From: Alphaproteobacteria bacterium
GTDB taxonomy: Bacteria > Pseudomonadota > Alphaproteobacteria > SMXS01
Assembly: GCA_016124315.1 (NCBI GenBank)
Contig: WGNW01000034.1
Span: 1-54,960 of the forward strand
Length of the DNA: 54,960 nt
Direction: 5' to 3'
Positions 6,763-15,757 of this stretch are shown in pieces; the first letter of the stretch is position 1; the number at the start of each line of letters is the position of its first letter. The notes below the pieces were generated by a model. It saw only the letters and a program-made list of their open reading frames with translations, was not told the DNA's origin and made no database searches. A program made the translations under genes and the position numbers.

Positions 6763-9525
6763 GTGCCAAGGTACACGACCTTTCTGGACGAGATCGATTC
6801 GCGCTCCATCCCGCTGGTCGGCGGCAAGGGCGCCAATCTCGGGGAATTGACCAAGGCCGGGCTGCCGGTTCCCAAGGCATTTTGCGTGACCACCGAGGCG
6901 TACCGGGCGTTCGTCGAGGCCAACGGGCTGCAGCCGTCGATCCTGGGCGCCCTCGACGGCCTGAACTATGACGATGTCGCCGAACTGGAACGCCGGGCCG
7001 CGCGTATCCGCAGCCTCATCATGGCGGCCGACATGCCGACCGATATCGAGGCGGCGATCCGCGACGGCTATGCCGCCCTCGAGGCGGCGCTGGGCGGCCC
7101 GCTGAGCGTCTCGGTCCGGTCGTCGGCTACTGCGGAAGACCTGCCGGGCACCTCGTTCGCCGGCCAGCAGGACACCTACCTCCACGTGGAAGGCGCAGAG
7201 GCCGTCGTCGGGCACGTGAAGCGCTGCTGGGCCTCGCTGTGGACCGACCGGGCGATCTCCTACCGTCACCGCCAGGGCTTCGTGCACGCCGACGTGCTGC
7301 TGGCGGTCGTGGTGCAGGAAATGTTCCCCTCGGAGGTCGCCGGGGTGATGTTCACCGCCAACCCGGTCAACGGCAACACCGGCGAGATCTTCCTCAATAC
7401 CAGCTGGGGCCTGGGCGAGGCGGTGGTGTCGGGCCGGGTCAACCCGGACCAGTACATCGTGCTGAAGGACGGGCTGGCCATCAAGGAGCGGGTGGTCAAC
7501 GACAAGCTGGTCATGACCGTCCGCCGCGACGACGGCCGGGGCAGCGCCGAGGCGCCGGTGCCCGCCGACAAGCAGCGCCGCGAGACGCTGACCGACGGGC
7601 AGATCCGGGAGCTGGCGGCGATCGGGCAGGGCATTGAGGCGCATTACGGCTTTCCCCAGGACATCGAATGGGGCTTCGCCGAGGGGCGCTTCGCCATCCT
7701 GCAGTCGCGGGAGATCACCGCAGCGGACATCGATTTCGCCGACGGCATCGAGGCCTGGCAGACTCCCGGTGCGTTCGCCGGGCTCCACGACGAGCGCTGG
7801 GTGTGGTCGCGGGCCTATTCCGACGAGGTGCAGACCGGACCGTCCAGCCCGTACTTCTATTCCATCCTCGAGCGCGGCATGACCATGATCAAGTGGCGGC
7901 TGCTGGAGTACACCGACGCCGAGGAGTGGCTGGGCTACACCAGGGAGACCTTCCAGGACATCCCGCTCTACCGCTGGTACGGCGCGCGCGCCTACTACAA
8001 CGCCCAGTTCGAGCGCGAGCGGATCCGCCGCTTCATCCCGCCCTTCGCCCGCGACGACTCGGCCCTGTGGCCGTTTCCGGCCGAGGAGCGGGAGGAAATC
8101 CGCAACCTGCCGTTCAACTGGGTGAAGTTCATCCAGCTGCTCGTCCGGCTGCATTTCACCCGCCCCAAGGTCTCGCTGCTCCAGACCCCCAAGCAGGTGT
8201 TCGACAATTTGGAGCGCTGGACCGACTACACCCAGTCGGTGTGGGACGGCGTCGACCTGGAGAAGGCCGGCGTCCGGGAGATCTTCGAGACGGAGATCCG
8301 GGCCATGGGCGACAGCGAGTTCAGCGCCAACGTCACCCTGCCCTTCACCATCTACCTGTTCGTGCTGCCCGCCGCGCTGCGGACGCTGTGCGAGCAGCTG
8401 TTCGGCGACGCCGACCAGCGCATCTACAACAGCCTTGTGTCGGGCCTGTTCACCAAGACCAGCGAGGAGAACGTCGCGGTCTGGAAGCTGGCGCTGGTCA
8501 TCCGCAAGCATCCGGCCCTGATGGCGCTGGTCTCGGCCGAGGAGGACCACGGCAGGATCATGGCGTCGCTGGACGCCGTGGAGGGCGGCGCCGAATTCCG
8601 GGAGCGTCTCGACGCGTTCCTGAAGGACTACGGCCACCGCGGCGGCGCCGAGCGCGACCCGATCCACCACCGCTGGCGCCACAAGCCGGAGATGGTGTTC
8701 CATTCCATCAAGCCGATGCTGAAGCTGGGCGACGAGGATGATCCGGCGGTCCATGAGCAGCGGCTGCACGAGCGGATGAAACGGACACTGGAGGAATGCA
8801 AGGCCGAGCTGCGCAAGGAGCCCATGGGCTTCGCTCAGGCCTGGCTGTTCGAGCGCTTCGTCAAGCTGGTGCAGGACTACTTCTACTACCGGGATTTCGA
8901 GCGCTTCTACAACGACAAGAACATGGGCCGGCCGCGCGACTTCCTGACGGCGATCGGCCGCAAATACATCGGGCGCGGCCTGATGCAGGACGAAGAGGAC
9001 ATCTTCTTCCTCAGCCGGGAGGAAATCCTGGCCGTCGACGACGGCAAGCTGAGCGCGCGCGACATCGCGCTCAGGGTGCGGGCGCGGCGCCGGGTCTACG
9101 AACGCTATTCGCACAAGGAGCCGCCGAAATACATCCGCGGCTGGGAGACCTTCGACGACAACCAGCTGCCCGACGACGGCGAGGGGCTGCGCGGCATCGG
9201 CGCCAGCAGCGGCGTGGTCACCGGCCGGGCGCGGGTCTGCCGGCAGCTCAGCGAGATCAGCAAGATCGAGAAGGGCGACATCCTGGTCACCGTCGCGACG
9301 GACCCGGGCTGGACCACGGTGTTCTCGATCATCGGCGGCGTGGTGGTGGAGAGCGGCGGGGTCGTCGCCCACGCGGTGATGATCTCGCGCGAATACGGCA
9401 TCCCGTGCGTCGCCAATCTGGGCTCGGCATGCGACCTTATCCCGGACGGCGCCATCATCACCATCGACGGCGGCAAGGGCCGGGTGCTGATCCACGGCGA
9501 GGACGAGCGGGACGCGGCGGCGTGA
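6763..9525 (+). CDS. PEP-synthase/rifampicin-phosphotransferase-like enzyme
   Basis: The 920-residue protein starts with a PPDK-type ATP-grasp domain (about 10-320): LVGGKGANLGELTKAGLPVP, SVRSSATAEDLPGTSFAGQQ, FTANPVNGNTGEIFLNTSWG and EWGFAEGRFAILQSREIT. A long middle region (about 330-790) carries no motif I recognise. A C-terminal phosphohistidine domain has SGGVVAHAVMISREYGIPCV, with catalytic His870. The protein ends there, so the PEP/pyruvate-binding barrel of true PEP synthase is absent. That order (ATP-grasp, middle, His domain) is that of rifampicin phosphotransferase, which transfers the ATP beta-phosphate to a bound small molecule. The substrate here is unknown. The start is a GTG behind GGGGAGAG. 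A divergent TetR gene implies inducible expression. Confidence 0.85.
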   Translation: MPRYTTFLDEIDSRSIPLVGGKGANLGELTKAGLPVPKAFCVTTEAYRAFVEANGLQPSILGALDGLNYDDVAELERRAARIRSLIMAADMPTDIEAAIRDGYAALEAALGGPLSVSVRSSATAEDLPGTSFAGQQDTYLHVEGAEAVVGHVKRCWASLWTDRAISYRHRQGFVHADVLLAVVVQEMFPSEVAGVMFTANPVNGNTGEIFLNTSWGLGEAVVSGRVNPDQYIVLKDGLAIKERVVNDKLVMTVRRDDGRGSAEAPVPADKQRRETLTDGQIRELAAIGQGIEAHYGFPQDIEWGFAEGRFAILQSREITAADIDFADGIEAWQTPGAFAGLHDERWVWSRAYSDEVQTGPSSPYFYSILERGMTMIKWRLLEYTDAEEWLGYTRETFQDIPLYRWYGARAYYNAQFERERIRRFIPPFARDDSALWPFPAEEREEIRNLPFNWVKFIQLLVRLHFTRPKVSLLQTPKQVFDNLERWTDYTQSVWDGVDLEKAGVREIFETEIRAMGDSEFSANVTLPFTIYLFVLPAALRTLCEQLFGDADQRIYNSLVSGLFTKTSEENVAVWKLALVIRKHPALMALVSAEEDHGRIMASLDAVEGGAEFRERLDAFLKDYGHRGGAERDPIHHRWRHKPEMVFHSIKPMLKLGDEDDPAVHEQRLHERMKRTLEECKAELRKEPMGFAQAWLFERFVKLVQDYFYYRDFERFYNDKNMGRPRDFLTAIGRKYIGRGLMQDEEDIFFLSREEILAVDDGKLSARDIALRVRARRRVYERYSHKEPPKYIRGWETFDDNQLPDDGEGLRGIGASSGVVTGRARVCRQLSEISKIEKGDILVTVATDPGWTTVFSIIGGVVVESGGVVAHAVMISREYGIPCVANLGSACDLIPDGAIITIDGGKGRVLIHGEDERDAAA

Positions 9526-9532
9526 GCGGGCG

Positions 9533-10306
9533 ATGACCAGGTTCGTGACCATCGGCGGCAGCCTCAATTTTCGCCATCTGGGTGGCTACGAAACGGCCGA
9601 GGGGCGGCTCACCCGGGCCGACGCCCTGTTCCGCGGCGGCTGGTTCGAGCTTGACGGCGACGAGGATGCGGCACGGTTCGAGGCGACCGGCATCCGCCTG
9701 ATTTTCGACTTCCGCAGTCCGCCGGAACGGCAGAAGCGGCCGCTGGGCGGGCGGATTCGCGAGCGGGCGGACGTGGTCGAGGTGGGCATCAGCCCGGGGA
9801 GCATGGGACCCTACCTGCAAAGCCTGCGGCATCTGCCGCCGGCCGAGGTCGACTGCAAGGCGGCGATGACCCGGATGCACTACGAGATGCTGGAGGAGGG
9901 CACGCCCCGGTTCCGGGAATTCCTGCAGCAGCTCGCCACAGTGGACGGGCCGGTGATGATCATGTGCTCGACCGGCAAGGACAGGACCGGCGTGGCGACC
10001 GCCCTGCTGCTCTCCGCCCTCGGCGTCCCCAGGCCGACGGTGGTGGAGGACTACTTGATCTCGGCCGACGTCTACCGCGGCAGGGAACTGGACTTCGCCC
10101 GCAGCCACGGGCTGGAGGCGCTGGGCGTCGACCTCGAGCTGGTGAGGGACGTGTTCACCGTCCACCCGGAATATCTCGGCGCGGTCTGGCGGCGGATCGA
10201 CGAGACCGCCGGCAGCATGGACGGCTTCCTCGCGCAAACGCTCTGCCTCACCGCCGCCGATCGGGAACGGCTGACGCAGACGTTCACGCACCCGCCGGCG
10301 GGATAG
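9533..10306 (+). CDS. Tyrosine-specific protein phosphatase (DUF/Y_phosphatase3 type)
   Basis: The 257-residue protein has the CX5R signature CSTGKDRTG, with nucleophile Cys145 and Arg151, as in MptpB-like atypical dual-specificity and lipid phosphatases. The N-terminal NFRHLGGYETAEGR and LFRGG motifs are typical of this family. It starts 7 nt after the RPH-like gene and is almost certainly in the same transcript, so it shares the presumed TetR control. The substrate (phosphotyrosine, phosphoinositide or a small molecule) cannot be read from the sequence. Its stop precedes the converging purK gene. Confidence 0.85.
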   Translation: MTRFVTIGGSLNFRHLGGYETAEGRLTRADALFRGGWFELDGDEDAARFEATGIRLIFDFRSPPERQKRPLGGRIRERADVVEVGISPGSMGPYLQSLRHLPPAEVDCKAAMTRMHYEMLEEGTPRFREFLQQLATVDGPVMIMCSTGKDRTGVATALLLSALGVPRPTVVEDYLISADVYRGRELDFARSHGLEALGVDLELVRDVFTVHPEYLGAVWRRIDETAGSMDGFLAQTLCLTAADRERLTQTFTHPPAG

Positions 10307-10325
10307 ATCGGCCCCGGCCGGCGGT

Positions 10326-11399
10326 TCAGTCCTCCAGCGGGAAGACCTGGGTGACGTGGCCCATCTTGCGGCCCGGCCGCGCGTCGGCCTTGCCGTAGAG
10401 GTGGACCGTGGCGCCGGGGGCCCGCTTCCAGTCGTCGACCGTCTCCACGTCGTCGCCCAGCAAATTGGTCATCACCGCCCGGTGGGTGAGGGTGGTCTGG
10501 CCCAGCGGGAGGCCGCAGATGGCCCGGATATGGTTCTCGAACTGGCTGGTCCGGCACGCCTCGATGGTCCAGTGCCCGGAATTGTGCACCCGCGGCGCCA
10601 GCTCGTTGACCAGCAGGCCGCCGTCGACGGTCTCGAACAGCTCCACCGCCAGCACGCCGATATAGTCCAGGCCCTCGGCGATGCGCCGCGCCAGGTCCTG
10701 CGCCCGCTGCTCCATGCGCTCGGAGACGTCGGCGGGCGCGGTGGTGCGGAACAGCACGTGGTTGCGGTGCTCGTTTTCCACCACCGGATAGAACATCAGC
10801 GCGCCGGTGAAGCCGCGCACGCAGATGATGGACAGCTCGCGGGTGAACTCGACGAACGCCTCGATGATCGACGGCTGGCCCATCATGTCCGAATAGGCGC
10901 GGCCGACGTCCTTGCGCTCGTTGATCAGGATCTGGCCCTTGCCGTCATAGCCGCCCCGCTGGGTCTTGAGCACGCAGGGGAAGCCCAGCAACGGCGCCTC
11001 GGCGATCAGGTCGTCGAGCATCTGGACGGCGGCGAAGGGCGTGGTCGGCACGCCGATGCGATTAAGGAAGGTCTTCTCGTCCAGCCGGTTCTGGGTGGTC
11101 TTGAGCGCCTGCAGCGACGGCTGCACCGGCTTGTCCTTGCTGGCGAACAGCACCGTCTGGGCCGGGATGTTCTCGAACTCGTAGGTCATCACGTCCACCT
11201 TGTCGGCGAACGCCTTGAGTGCCTCTTCCTGCTTGTAGGGGGCGACGATGGTCTCGTCGGCCACCTGCGAGGCCGGGCTGTCCGCGTCGGGCGTGAAGAT
11301 CACGGTGCGGTAGCCCAGCTTGCGGGCCGCCTGCGCCAGCATGCGGCCGAGCTGGCCGCCGCCGAAGATGCCTATGGTGCCGCCGGGCGCGATCCGCAT
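10326..11399 (-). CDS. purK: N5-carboxyaminoimidazole ribonucleotide synthase
   Basis: PurK uses ATP and bicarbonate to carboxylate AIR to N5-CAIR in purine synthesis. The 357-residue ATP-grasp protein has the N-terminal GIFGGGQLGRMLAQAARKLG, the YEFENIPAQT motif, LKTQRGGYDGKGQ, and the C-terminal NELAPRVHNSGHWTIEAC signature. The length is normal. It lies 6 bp after purE on the same strand, so the two are co-transcribed and act consecutively. Confidence 0.97.
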   Translation of the reverse strand: MRIAPGGTIGIFGGGQLGRMLAQAARKLGYRTVIFTPDADSPASQVADETIVAPYKQEEALKAFADKVDVMTYEFENIPAQTVLFASKDKPVQPSLQALKTTQNRLDEKTFLNRIGVPTTPFAAVQMLDDLIAEAPLLGFPCVLKTQRGGYDGKGQILINERKDVGRAYSDMMGQPSIIEAFVEFTRELSIICVRGFTGALMFYPVVENEHRNHVLFRTTAPADVSERMEQRAQDLARRIAEGLDYIGVLAVELFETVDGGLLVNELAPRVHNSGHWTIEACRTSQFENHIRAICGLPLGQTTLTHRAVMTNLLGDDVETVDDWKRAPGATVHLYGKADARPGRKMGHVTQVFPLED

Positions 11400-11405
11400 G
11401 ACGAC

Positions 11406-11900
11406 CTAACCCTCGTCCGCCGGCTCGTGGGCCACGGACTGGGTCTGCTCCTGGCGCCACGCCTCCAGCCTGCGCGCCACCCGCTCGTCCAGCAGCGCGA
11501 CGACGGAGGCCGCCAGCAGGCCGGCGTTCTTGGCGCCGGAGGAGCCGATCGCCAGGGTGCCGACGGGCACGCCGCCCGGCATCTGGACGATGGAGAGCAG
11601 GCTGTCGAAGCCCTTGAGCATGCGCGATTCCACCGGCACGCCGAACACCGGCAGGGTGGTCATCGCCGCCGCCATGCCCGGCAGGTGGGCGGCGCCGCCG
11701 GCGCCGGCGATGATGACCTTGAGGCCGCGGGTGCGGGCCGACTTGGCGTAGTCCGCCAGCCGGTCGGGCGTGCGGTGCGCCGAGACGATGCGCGTCTCGT
11801 GGGCGACCCCCAGCGTCTCCAGGATATCGGCAGCATGCTTCATGGTCGGCCAGTCGGACTGGCTTCCCATGATGATCCCGACTTGCGGCGTATCCGCCAT
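11406..11900 (-). CDS. purE: N5-carboxyaminoimidazole ribonucleotide mutase
   Basis: PurE class I moves the carboxylate of N5-CAIR to C4, giving CAIR. The 164-residue protein has the expected [13 protein letters not shown] start, the [17 protein letters not shown] loop (here [14 protein letters not shown]), and the [17 protein letters not shown] and [18 protein letters not shown] segments. The C-terminal 15 residues are a charged extension. It is first in the purE-purK operon. Confidence 0.97.
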   Translation of the reverse strand: MADTPQVGIIMGSQSDWPTMKHAADILETLGVAHETRIVSAHRTPDRLADYAKSARTRGLKVIIAGAGGAAHLPGMAAAMTTLPVFGVPVESRMLKGFDSLLSIVQMPGGVPVGTLAIGSSGAKNAGLLAASVVALLDERVARRLEAWRQEQTQSVAHEPADEG

Positions 11901-11995
11901 CGCGTTGCCTTCCTCCGGAAAAGCGCGGGATTATAGGCGGGAATCAGGGCGGGGCAAGGGGCCGCGCGGAGGTGACGGCGCTCAGGTGATGGCGC

Positions 11996-12214
11996 TCAGG
12001 CGATGATGTCGGGCGTGAGCTGGTTGCGCAGCTTGGCGATCAGGTCCTTGAGGGCGAGCTTGCGCTTCTTCAGCCGCTGCACCCGGATCTGGTCCACATG
12101 GGCCTGCGCTTCCATGGCGGTGATGGACGCGTCCAGGTCGCTGTGTTCCAGTTGCAACTCGGCCAGCTTGGCCTCCAGCGCCGCGCGATCGTCCATCGTT
12201 CCCGGTGTGTCCAT
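11996..12214 (-). CDS. YdcH/DUF465 family protein
   Basis: This is a 72-residue, highly charged, all-helical protein. Its ELEHSDLDASITAMEA-like segment (here LEHSDLDASITAMEA) and LKKRKLALKDLIAKL are typical of DUF465/YdcH, a coiled-coil family of unknown function. I place the start at the ATG at 12214, behind a GACAGGGACC stretch. A start at 12277 would add 21 residues without family similarity and run into the divergent gene at 12276. A second family member is at 13405. Confidence 0.8.
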   Translation of the reverse strand: MDTPGTMDDRAALEAKLAELQLEHSDLDASITAMEAQAHVDQIRVQRLKKRKLALKDLIAKLRNQLTPDIIA

Positions 12215-12275
12215 GGTCCCTGTCTTGACCCTATGATAGCAGGCGGGCGCCAAACGCAAGAAGGTTTCGCCGCAC

Positions 12276-12734
12276 ATGAATCCTGCACAGAGCCTGTGGC
12301 GGTTCTCGCTCGACCTCTACGGCCAGCCCGGCATGGAGGCCGCGTGCCTCGACCTGCAGGAGCGGTTCGGCGCCGACGTGAACCTCGTGCTGTATTGCCT
12401 GTGGCGAGGCCGGCTGTCGGGGCCGGAACTGGTCGCTGCCGACACCGCCGTGCGCCGGCTGCGCGATGACATCACCGTTCCCCTGAGGCGGATGCGCCGA
12501 GCCTTGGCCAGGCAGGGTGGCGAAGCGGCCCTGCGGGAAAGCATCAAGCAGGCCGAACTGGAGGCCGAGCGCCTGGAACAGGCGCTGCTTCAAGACCTCT
12601 CGCCCGATCGCGGCCCCGCAGGGAACGGCGCGGCGGTCGCCCACCTGCGGCTCTATGCCGGTCTGCTGGGCTGTCCGGAGGATGCGTTCCTGGACGCCGC
12701 GACTCCGCTGCTCGCCCATCTCGAGACGGATTAG
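12276..12734 (+). CDS. TIGR02444/DUF2390 family protein
   Basis: The 152-residue protein has the family pattern LWRFSLDLYGQPGMEAACLDLQ, then VNLVLYCLWRGRLSG. Charged helices follow (RQGGEAALRESIKQAELEAE). Function is unknown; it is predicted cytoplasmic and helical. It starts divergently from the YdcH gene and converges on ubiX, whose last codon overlaps its stop by 4 bases. Confidence 0.8.
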   Translation: MNPAQSLWRFSLDLYGQPGMEAACLDLQERFGADVNLVLYCLWRGRLSGPELVAADTAVRRLRDDITVPLRRMRRALARQGGEAALRESIKQAELEAERLEQALLQDLSPDRGPAGNGAAVAHLRLYAGLLGCPEDAFLDAATPLLAHLETD

Positions 12735-13300
12735 ACCTCGCGCCAGCGGTGGGCCAGGGCGTTGTCGATGCCGAACAGGTCGAGCAGCCGGCCCACGGAA
12801 TGCTCGACGATCTCCTGAACGGTCTCGGGGCGGGGATAGAAGGCCGGCAGGGGCGGCGCGATCACCGCGCCCATCTCGGTGAGCGCCGTCATGGTGCGCA
12901 AATGGCCCAGATGGAACGGCGATTCGCGGACCATCAGCACGAGCCGTCGGCGCTCCTTCAGGGTCACGTCGGCCGCCCTCGTCAGCAGCGTCGAGGTGAC
13001 GCCGGTGGCGATCTCGGACATGGAGCGCACCGAGCAGGGCGCCACCGCCATGCCGAGCGCCCGGAACGAGCCCGAGGCGATGGCGGCGCCCACATCGGCG
13101 TTGGGATAATGATGGTCGGCGAGGGTGCGGACGTCGGCGGGCTTCAGCTCCGTCTCATGGGCGAGCGTCAACTCGGCCGCCTTCGACATCACCAGATGGC
13201 TCTCGATCCCGGCGTCGCGCAGCGCCTTCAGCAGGGTCACGCCGTAGATCACGCCGGAGGCGCCGCTGATGCCCACGATCATCCTGCTTGGCGTGCACAT
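12731..13300 (-). CDS. ubiX: Flavin prenyltransferase UbiX
   Basis: UbiX attaches a dimethylallyl group to FMN and makes the prenylated cofactor of the UbiD decarboxylase in ubiquinone synthesis. The 189-residue protein has the GISGASGVIYGVTLLKAL start, the SGSFRALGMAVAPCSVRSMSEIA core, ADVTLKERRRLVLMVRESP, and MGAVIAPPLPAFY; all are diagnostic. An AGGGGG ribosome binding site precedes the ATG at 13300; an ATG six codons later is an alternative. No ubiD is visible in the window. Confidence 0.95.
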   Translation of the reverse strand: MCTPSRMIVGISGASGVIYGVTLLKALRDAGIESHLVMSKAAELTLAHETELKPADVRTLADHHYPNADVGAAIASGSFRALGMAVAPCSVRSMSEIATGVTSTLLTRAADVTLKERRRLVLMVRESPFHLGHLRTMTALTEMGAVIAPPLPAFYPRPETVQEIVEHSVGRLLDLFGIDNALAHRWREV

Positions 13301-13404
13301 GTGCCCCCTGCTTTCCGCCCGCGACTTTAGAATCGTTCTTCCGTGACTCTTCGATGAAAGGCGTGATGTAATATAAGGCCGTTATCCGACTTAGGGAGAT
13401 ATTG

Positions 13405-13569
13405 ATGACGACAGAGGCGCACCTCTCCGCACTCGAAACCAAGCATCACCTTCTCGAAACCGAAATCGATAGCGAACTCCACCGCCCGTCGCCGGACCAG
13501 TCCCGGCTCACCTCCCTGAAGCGCGAAAAACTCCGACTCAAGGACGAAATCAAGCGATTGCAGCGCTGA
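13405..13569 (+). CDS. Small YdcH/DUF465 family protein
   Basis: A 54-residue frame starts at an ATG 6 nt after TAGGGAGAT. It has the DUF465 pattern HLSALETKHHLLETEI, then LKREKLRLKDEIKRLQ. It is a short, charged coiled-coil protein of unknown function. It stands alone between ubiX (divergent) and trcR. A TATAAG about 30 nt upstream of the start (near 13373) is a candidate -10. Confidence 0.8.
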   Translation: MTTEAHLSALETKHHLLETEIDSELHRPSPDQSRLTSLKREKLRLKDEIKRLQR

Positions 13570-13662
13570 AGCGCCAGCCGTCGGGCGCCGCGGCGCGCCC
13601 TGCCTCGGCGGGACCGGGTAACCGGCCGCCCGCGTCGCTGACCGACGCCGGCAGCCTCACGT

Positions 13663-14286
13663 TCACTCGAAGTTGACGTCGGGCTGGGGCATCTTCCCCA
13701 GGTCCACGTAGGGCTGATCGCCCATGCCGGCCGGCGCCTCGGAAGGCTGGGAGCCGCGGGTCTTCTCGACGCGGGCGGCGGCCGTCCGGATCGCGTCGTC
13801 CAGTTCCAGCTGGCTGCACAGGCCCAGCGTCACCGGATCGGTCGGCTTCAGGTTGGCCATGTTCCAGTGGGTGCGGTTGCGGATCGAGGCGATGGTCGGC
13901 TTGGTGGTGCCGATCAGCTTGCCGATCTGCGCGTCGGTGAGTTCCGGGTGGTGCCGCACCAGCCAGGCGATGGCGTCCGGGCGGTCCTGCCGCTTGGACA
14001 CCGGCGTGTAGCGCGGGCCCTTGCGCTTCTTGGCCTCGGGGATCACCGGCTCGTTGAGCTTCAGCCGCGCCTGGGTGTCGGCCTCGCAGCGGGTGATCTC
14101 CTCGCGGGTGAGCTGGCCGTTGCCCACCGGATCGAGGCCGACGATGTTCTGCGCCACCTCGCCGTCGGGGATGCCCTGAACTTCGAGTTCATGCAGGCCG
14201 CAGAATTCGGCGATCTGCCGGAACGTCAATTTCGTGTTGTCCACCAGCCATACGGCGGTAGCCTTCGGCATCAGCGGTAGGTTCAT
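13663..14286 (-). CDS. trcR: Cell-cycle transcriptional regulator TrcR-like (DUF1013)
   Basis: The 207-residue protein matches the DUF1013 family, conserved in alphaproteobacteria. It starts MNLPLMPKATAVWLVDNTKL and has an HTH-like LTFRQIAEFCGLHELEVQGI, a central KRKGPRYTPVSKRQDRPDAI, and a second HTH-like DAQIGKLIGTTKPTIASIRNR. TrcR is described as a cell-cycle regulator under CtrA-network control. The start at 14286 has AGGAGA 6-10 nt upstream; a larger overlapping frame is spurious. It is single, with a CCTATATAGG sequence about 60 bp upstream. Confidence 0.88.
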   Translation of the reverse strand: MNLPLMPKATAVWLVDNTKLTFRQIAEFCGLHELEVQGIPDGEVAQNIVGLDPVGNGQLTREEITRCEADTQARLKLNEPVIPEAKKRKGPRYTPVSKRQDRPDAIAWLVRHHPELTDAQIGKLIGTTKPTIASIRNRTHWNMANLKPTDPVTLGLCSQLELDDAIRTAAARVEKTRGSQPSEAPAGMGDQPYVDLGKMPQPDVNFE

Positions 14287-14381
14287 CAATAGTCTCCTGT
14301 GCGCCGCATCGGCGCCGGACTGGGTCAATGCTTGGGTGAAGCCCCTATATAGGCCCGACGCCGCCTGATTAAAAGAAATTG

Positions 14382-15383
14382 CTAGTCGACGCGCAGGATG
14401 ATCTTGCCGATATGGGCGCTGGATTCGATGCGCCGGTGGGCGTCGGCCGCGTCGGCCAGGGGCAACACCGAATCGATCACCGGCGCGATGGCGCCGCTCT
14501 CGAACAGCGGCCAGACGTTCTCGTGCACGCCGCGCACCACCGCGCCCTTCTGCGCCGGCGTCCGCGCCCTGAGGGTGGAGCCGGTGACGGTGAGCCGCTT
14601 CAGCATGATCTGCACCACCGAGATCTCCGCCTTGGGGCCGCCGAGGAAGGCGATGCTGACGTGCCGGCCTTCGGTGCGCAGGATCGACAGGTCGCGGGCG
14701 ATGTAGTCGCCGCCCACCATGTCGAGCACCACGTCGACCCCCTCGCCGCCGGTCTCGGCCTTGATCGCGTCGACGAAATCGTCCTCCCGGTAGTTGATCG
14801 CCCGGCGGGCGCCGAGCTTTTCGCAGACCGCGCACTTGTCGGCCGAGCCGGCGGTGGCGTAGACCTCGGCGCCGCGGGCGTGGGCGAGGGCGATGGCCGC
14901 GGTGCCGATGCCCGAGGAACCGCCGTGCACCAGCAGCCGCTCGCCCGCCTGCAGGCGGCCGCGCTCGAACACGTTGGTCCAGACGGTGCAGAACGTCTCC
15001 ATGATGGCGGCGCCCTGCTCGTAGCCGTAGCCCTTGGGGAGCGGGAGCGCCTGGACGGCCGGTACGGTGCAGTAGGTGGCGTAGCCGCCGCCGGCCAGCA
15101 GGGCACACACCTTGTCGCCCACGGCGAAGCCCTCGACGCCGTCGCCCAGCGCCGCCACGTCGCCGGCGCATTCCAGGCCGATGATGTCGGAGGTGCCGGG
15201 CGGCGGCGGATACTGCCCCACCCGCTGGACCGCATCGGCCCGGTTGACGCCCGCCGCGCGCACGCGGATCAGCAGTTCGCCGGCCTTGGGACGCGGTACC
15301 GGCACGTTCTGCAGCTTCAGGTTTTCCGGGCCGCCGAATTCGGTCACGACGATGGCGGGCGCAGCCGCGGGCAGGTCGGTCAT
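14382..15383 (-). CDS. NAD(P)H-quinone oxidoreductase (zeta-crystallin/PIG3 type)
   Basis: This is a 333-residue member of the zinc-free medium-chain dehydrogenases. The GroES-like part includes VRAAGVNRADAVQRVGQYPPP and IIGLECAGDVAALG. The Rossmann part has LLVHGGSSGIGTAAIALAHARG and VLDMVGGDYIARDLSIL. The catalytic-zinc Cys/His residues are absent, as in the quinone oxidoreductase subfamily, which reduces quinones by NADPH. I placed the start at the ATG at 15383, which gives the family N-terminus; a longer frame to 15572 is not supported. It lies alone between trcR and the DUF1192 gene. Confidence 0.88.
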   Translation of the reverse strand: MTDLPAAAPAIVVTEFGGPENLKLQNVPVPRPKAGELLIRVRAAGVNRADAVQRVGQYPPPPGTSDIIGLECAGDVAALGDGVEGFAVGDKVCALLAGGGYATYCTVPAVQALPLPKGYGYEQGAAIMETFCTVWTNVFERGRLQAGERLLVHGGSSGIGTAAIALAHARGAEVYATAGSADKCAVCEKLGARRAINYREDDFVDAIKAETGGEGVDVVLDMVGGDYIARDLSILRTEGRHVSIAFLGGPKAEISVVQIMLKRLTVTGSTLRARTPAQKGAVVRGVHENVWPLFESGAIAPVIDSVLPLADAADAHRRIESSAHIGKIILRVD

Positions 15384-15516
15384 TCTGATGATCCCCGATT
15401 TCGAGTACACTGCGCGGCACCATAGATCATCCCGTCTTGCGGTGGAAACACCCGCTGTGGGACGGACGAGGCTCCGGGAGCGCCCCCGCCGGGCGCCCCC
15501 TGTGAAGGAGGACGAA

Positions 15517-15708
15517 TTGGATCTCGACGACCTGCCCCGCCCCAAGGCGACGGGCGCCGCCGCGCTGGCCAAGGAATCGCTGGACGAACTGTCGCTTTAT
15601 GAACTGAAGGAGCGGATCGCGTTGCTGGAAGCGGAGATCGCCCGCACTCGCCGCACCATGGACTCCAAGGAAACCAGCCAGTCGGCGGCCGCGAAGCTCT
15701 TCAAGTGA
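15517..15708 (+). CDS. DUF1192 family protein
   Basis: The 63-residue protein begins with the family motif LDDLPRPKATG and continues LSLYELKERIALLEAEIAR, a short coiled coil. DUF1192 is common in alphaproteobacteria and of unknown function. The start is a TTG at 15517, because AAGGAGG lies 6 nt before it. A GTG at 15502 is in the same frame but contains the ribosome binding site within its codons. It converges on nothing: a CtrA box follows 14 nt after the stop. Confidence 0.8.
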   Translation: MDLDDLPRPKATGAAALAKESLDELSLYELKERIALLEAEIARTRRTMDSKETSQSAAAKLFK

Positions 15709-15722
15709 ATTTTTTCGCGCCG

Positions 15723-15737
15723 TTAATCTACCGTTAA
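15723..15737 (+). promoter_or_regulatory. Full CtrA box (TTAA-N7-TTAA)
   Basis: TTAA (15723-15726), seven bases, then TTAA (15734-15737) match the consensus of the cell-cycle regulator CtrA. A TATATAAG (15748-15755) lies 10 bp further on, as at CtrA-activated promoters where the box covers the -35 region. The plus-strand transcript would be the short RNA described next. Confidence 0.65.
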
Positions 15738-15757
15738 GGTTTCGGCCTATATAAGGG

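Noticed and set aside
6709..9567. 952-codon minus-strand frame over the RPH-like gene
   Set aside because: It is antisense to a gene with clear domains and is low in complexity; typical of GC-rich DNA.
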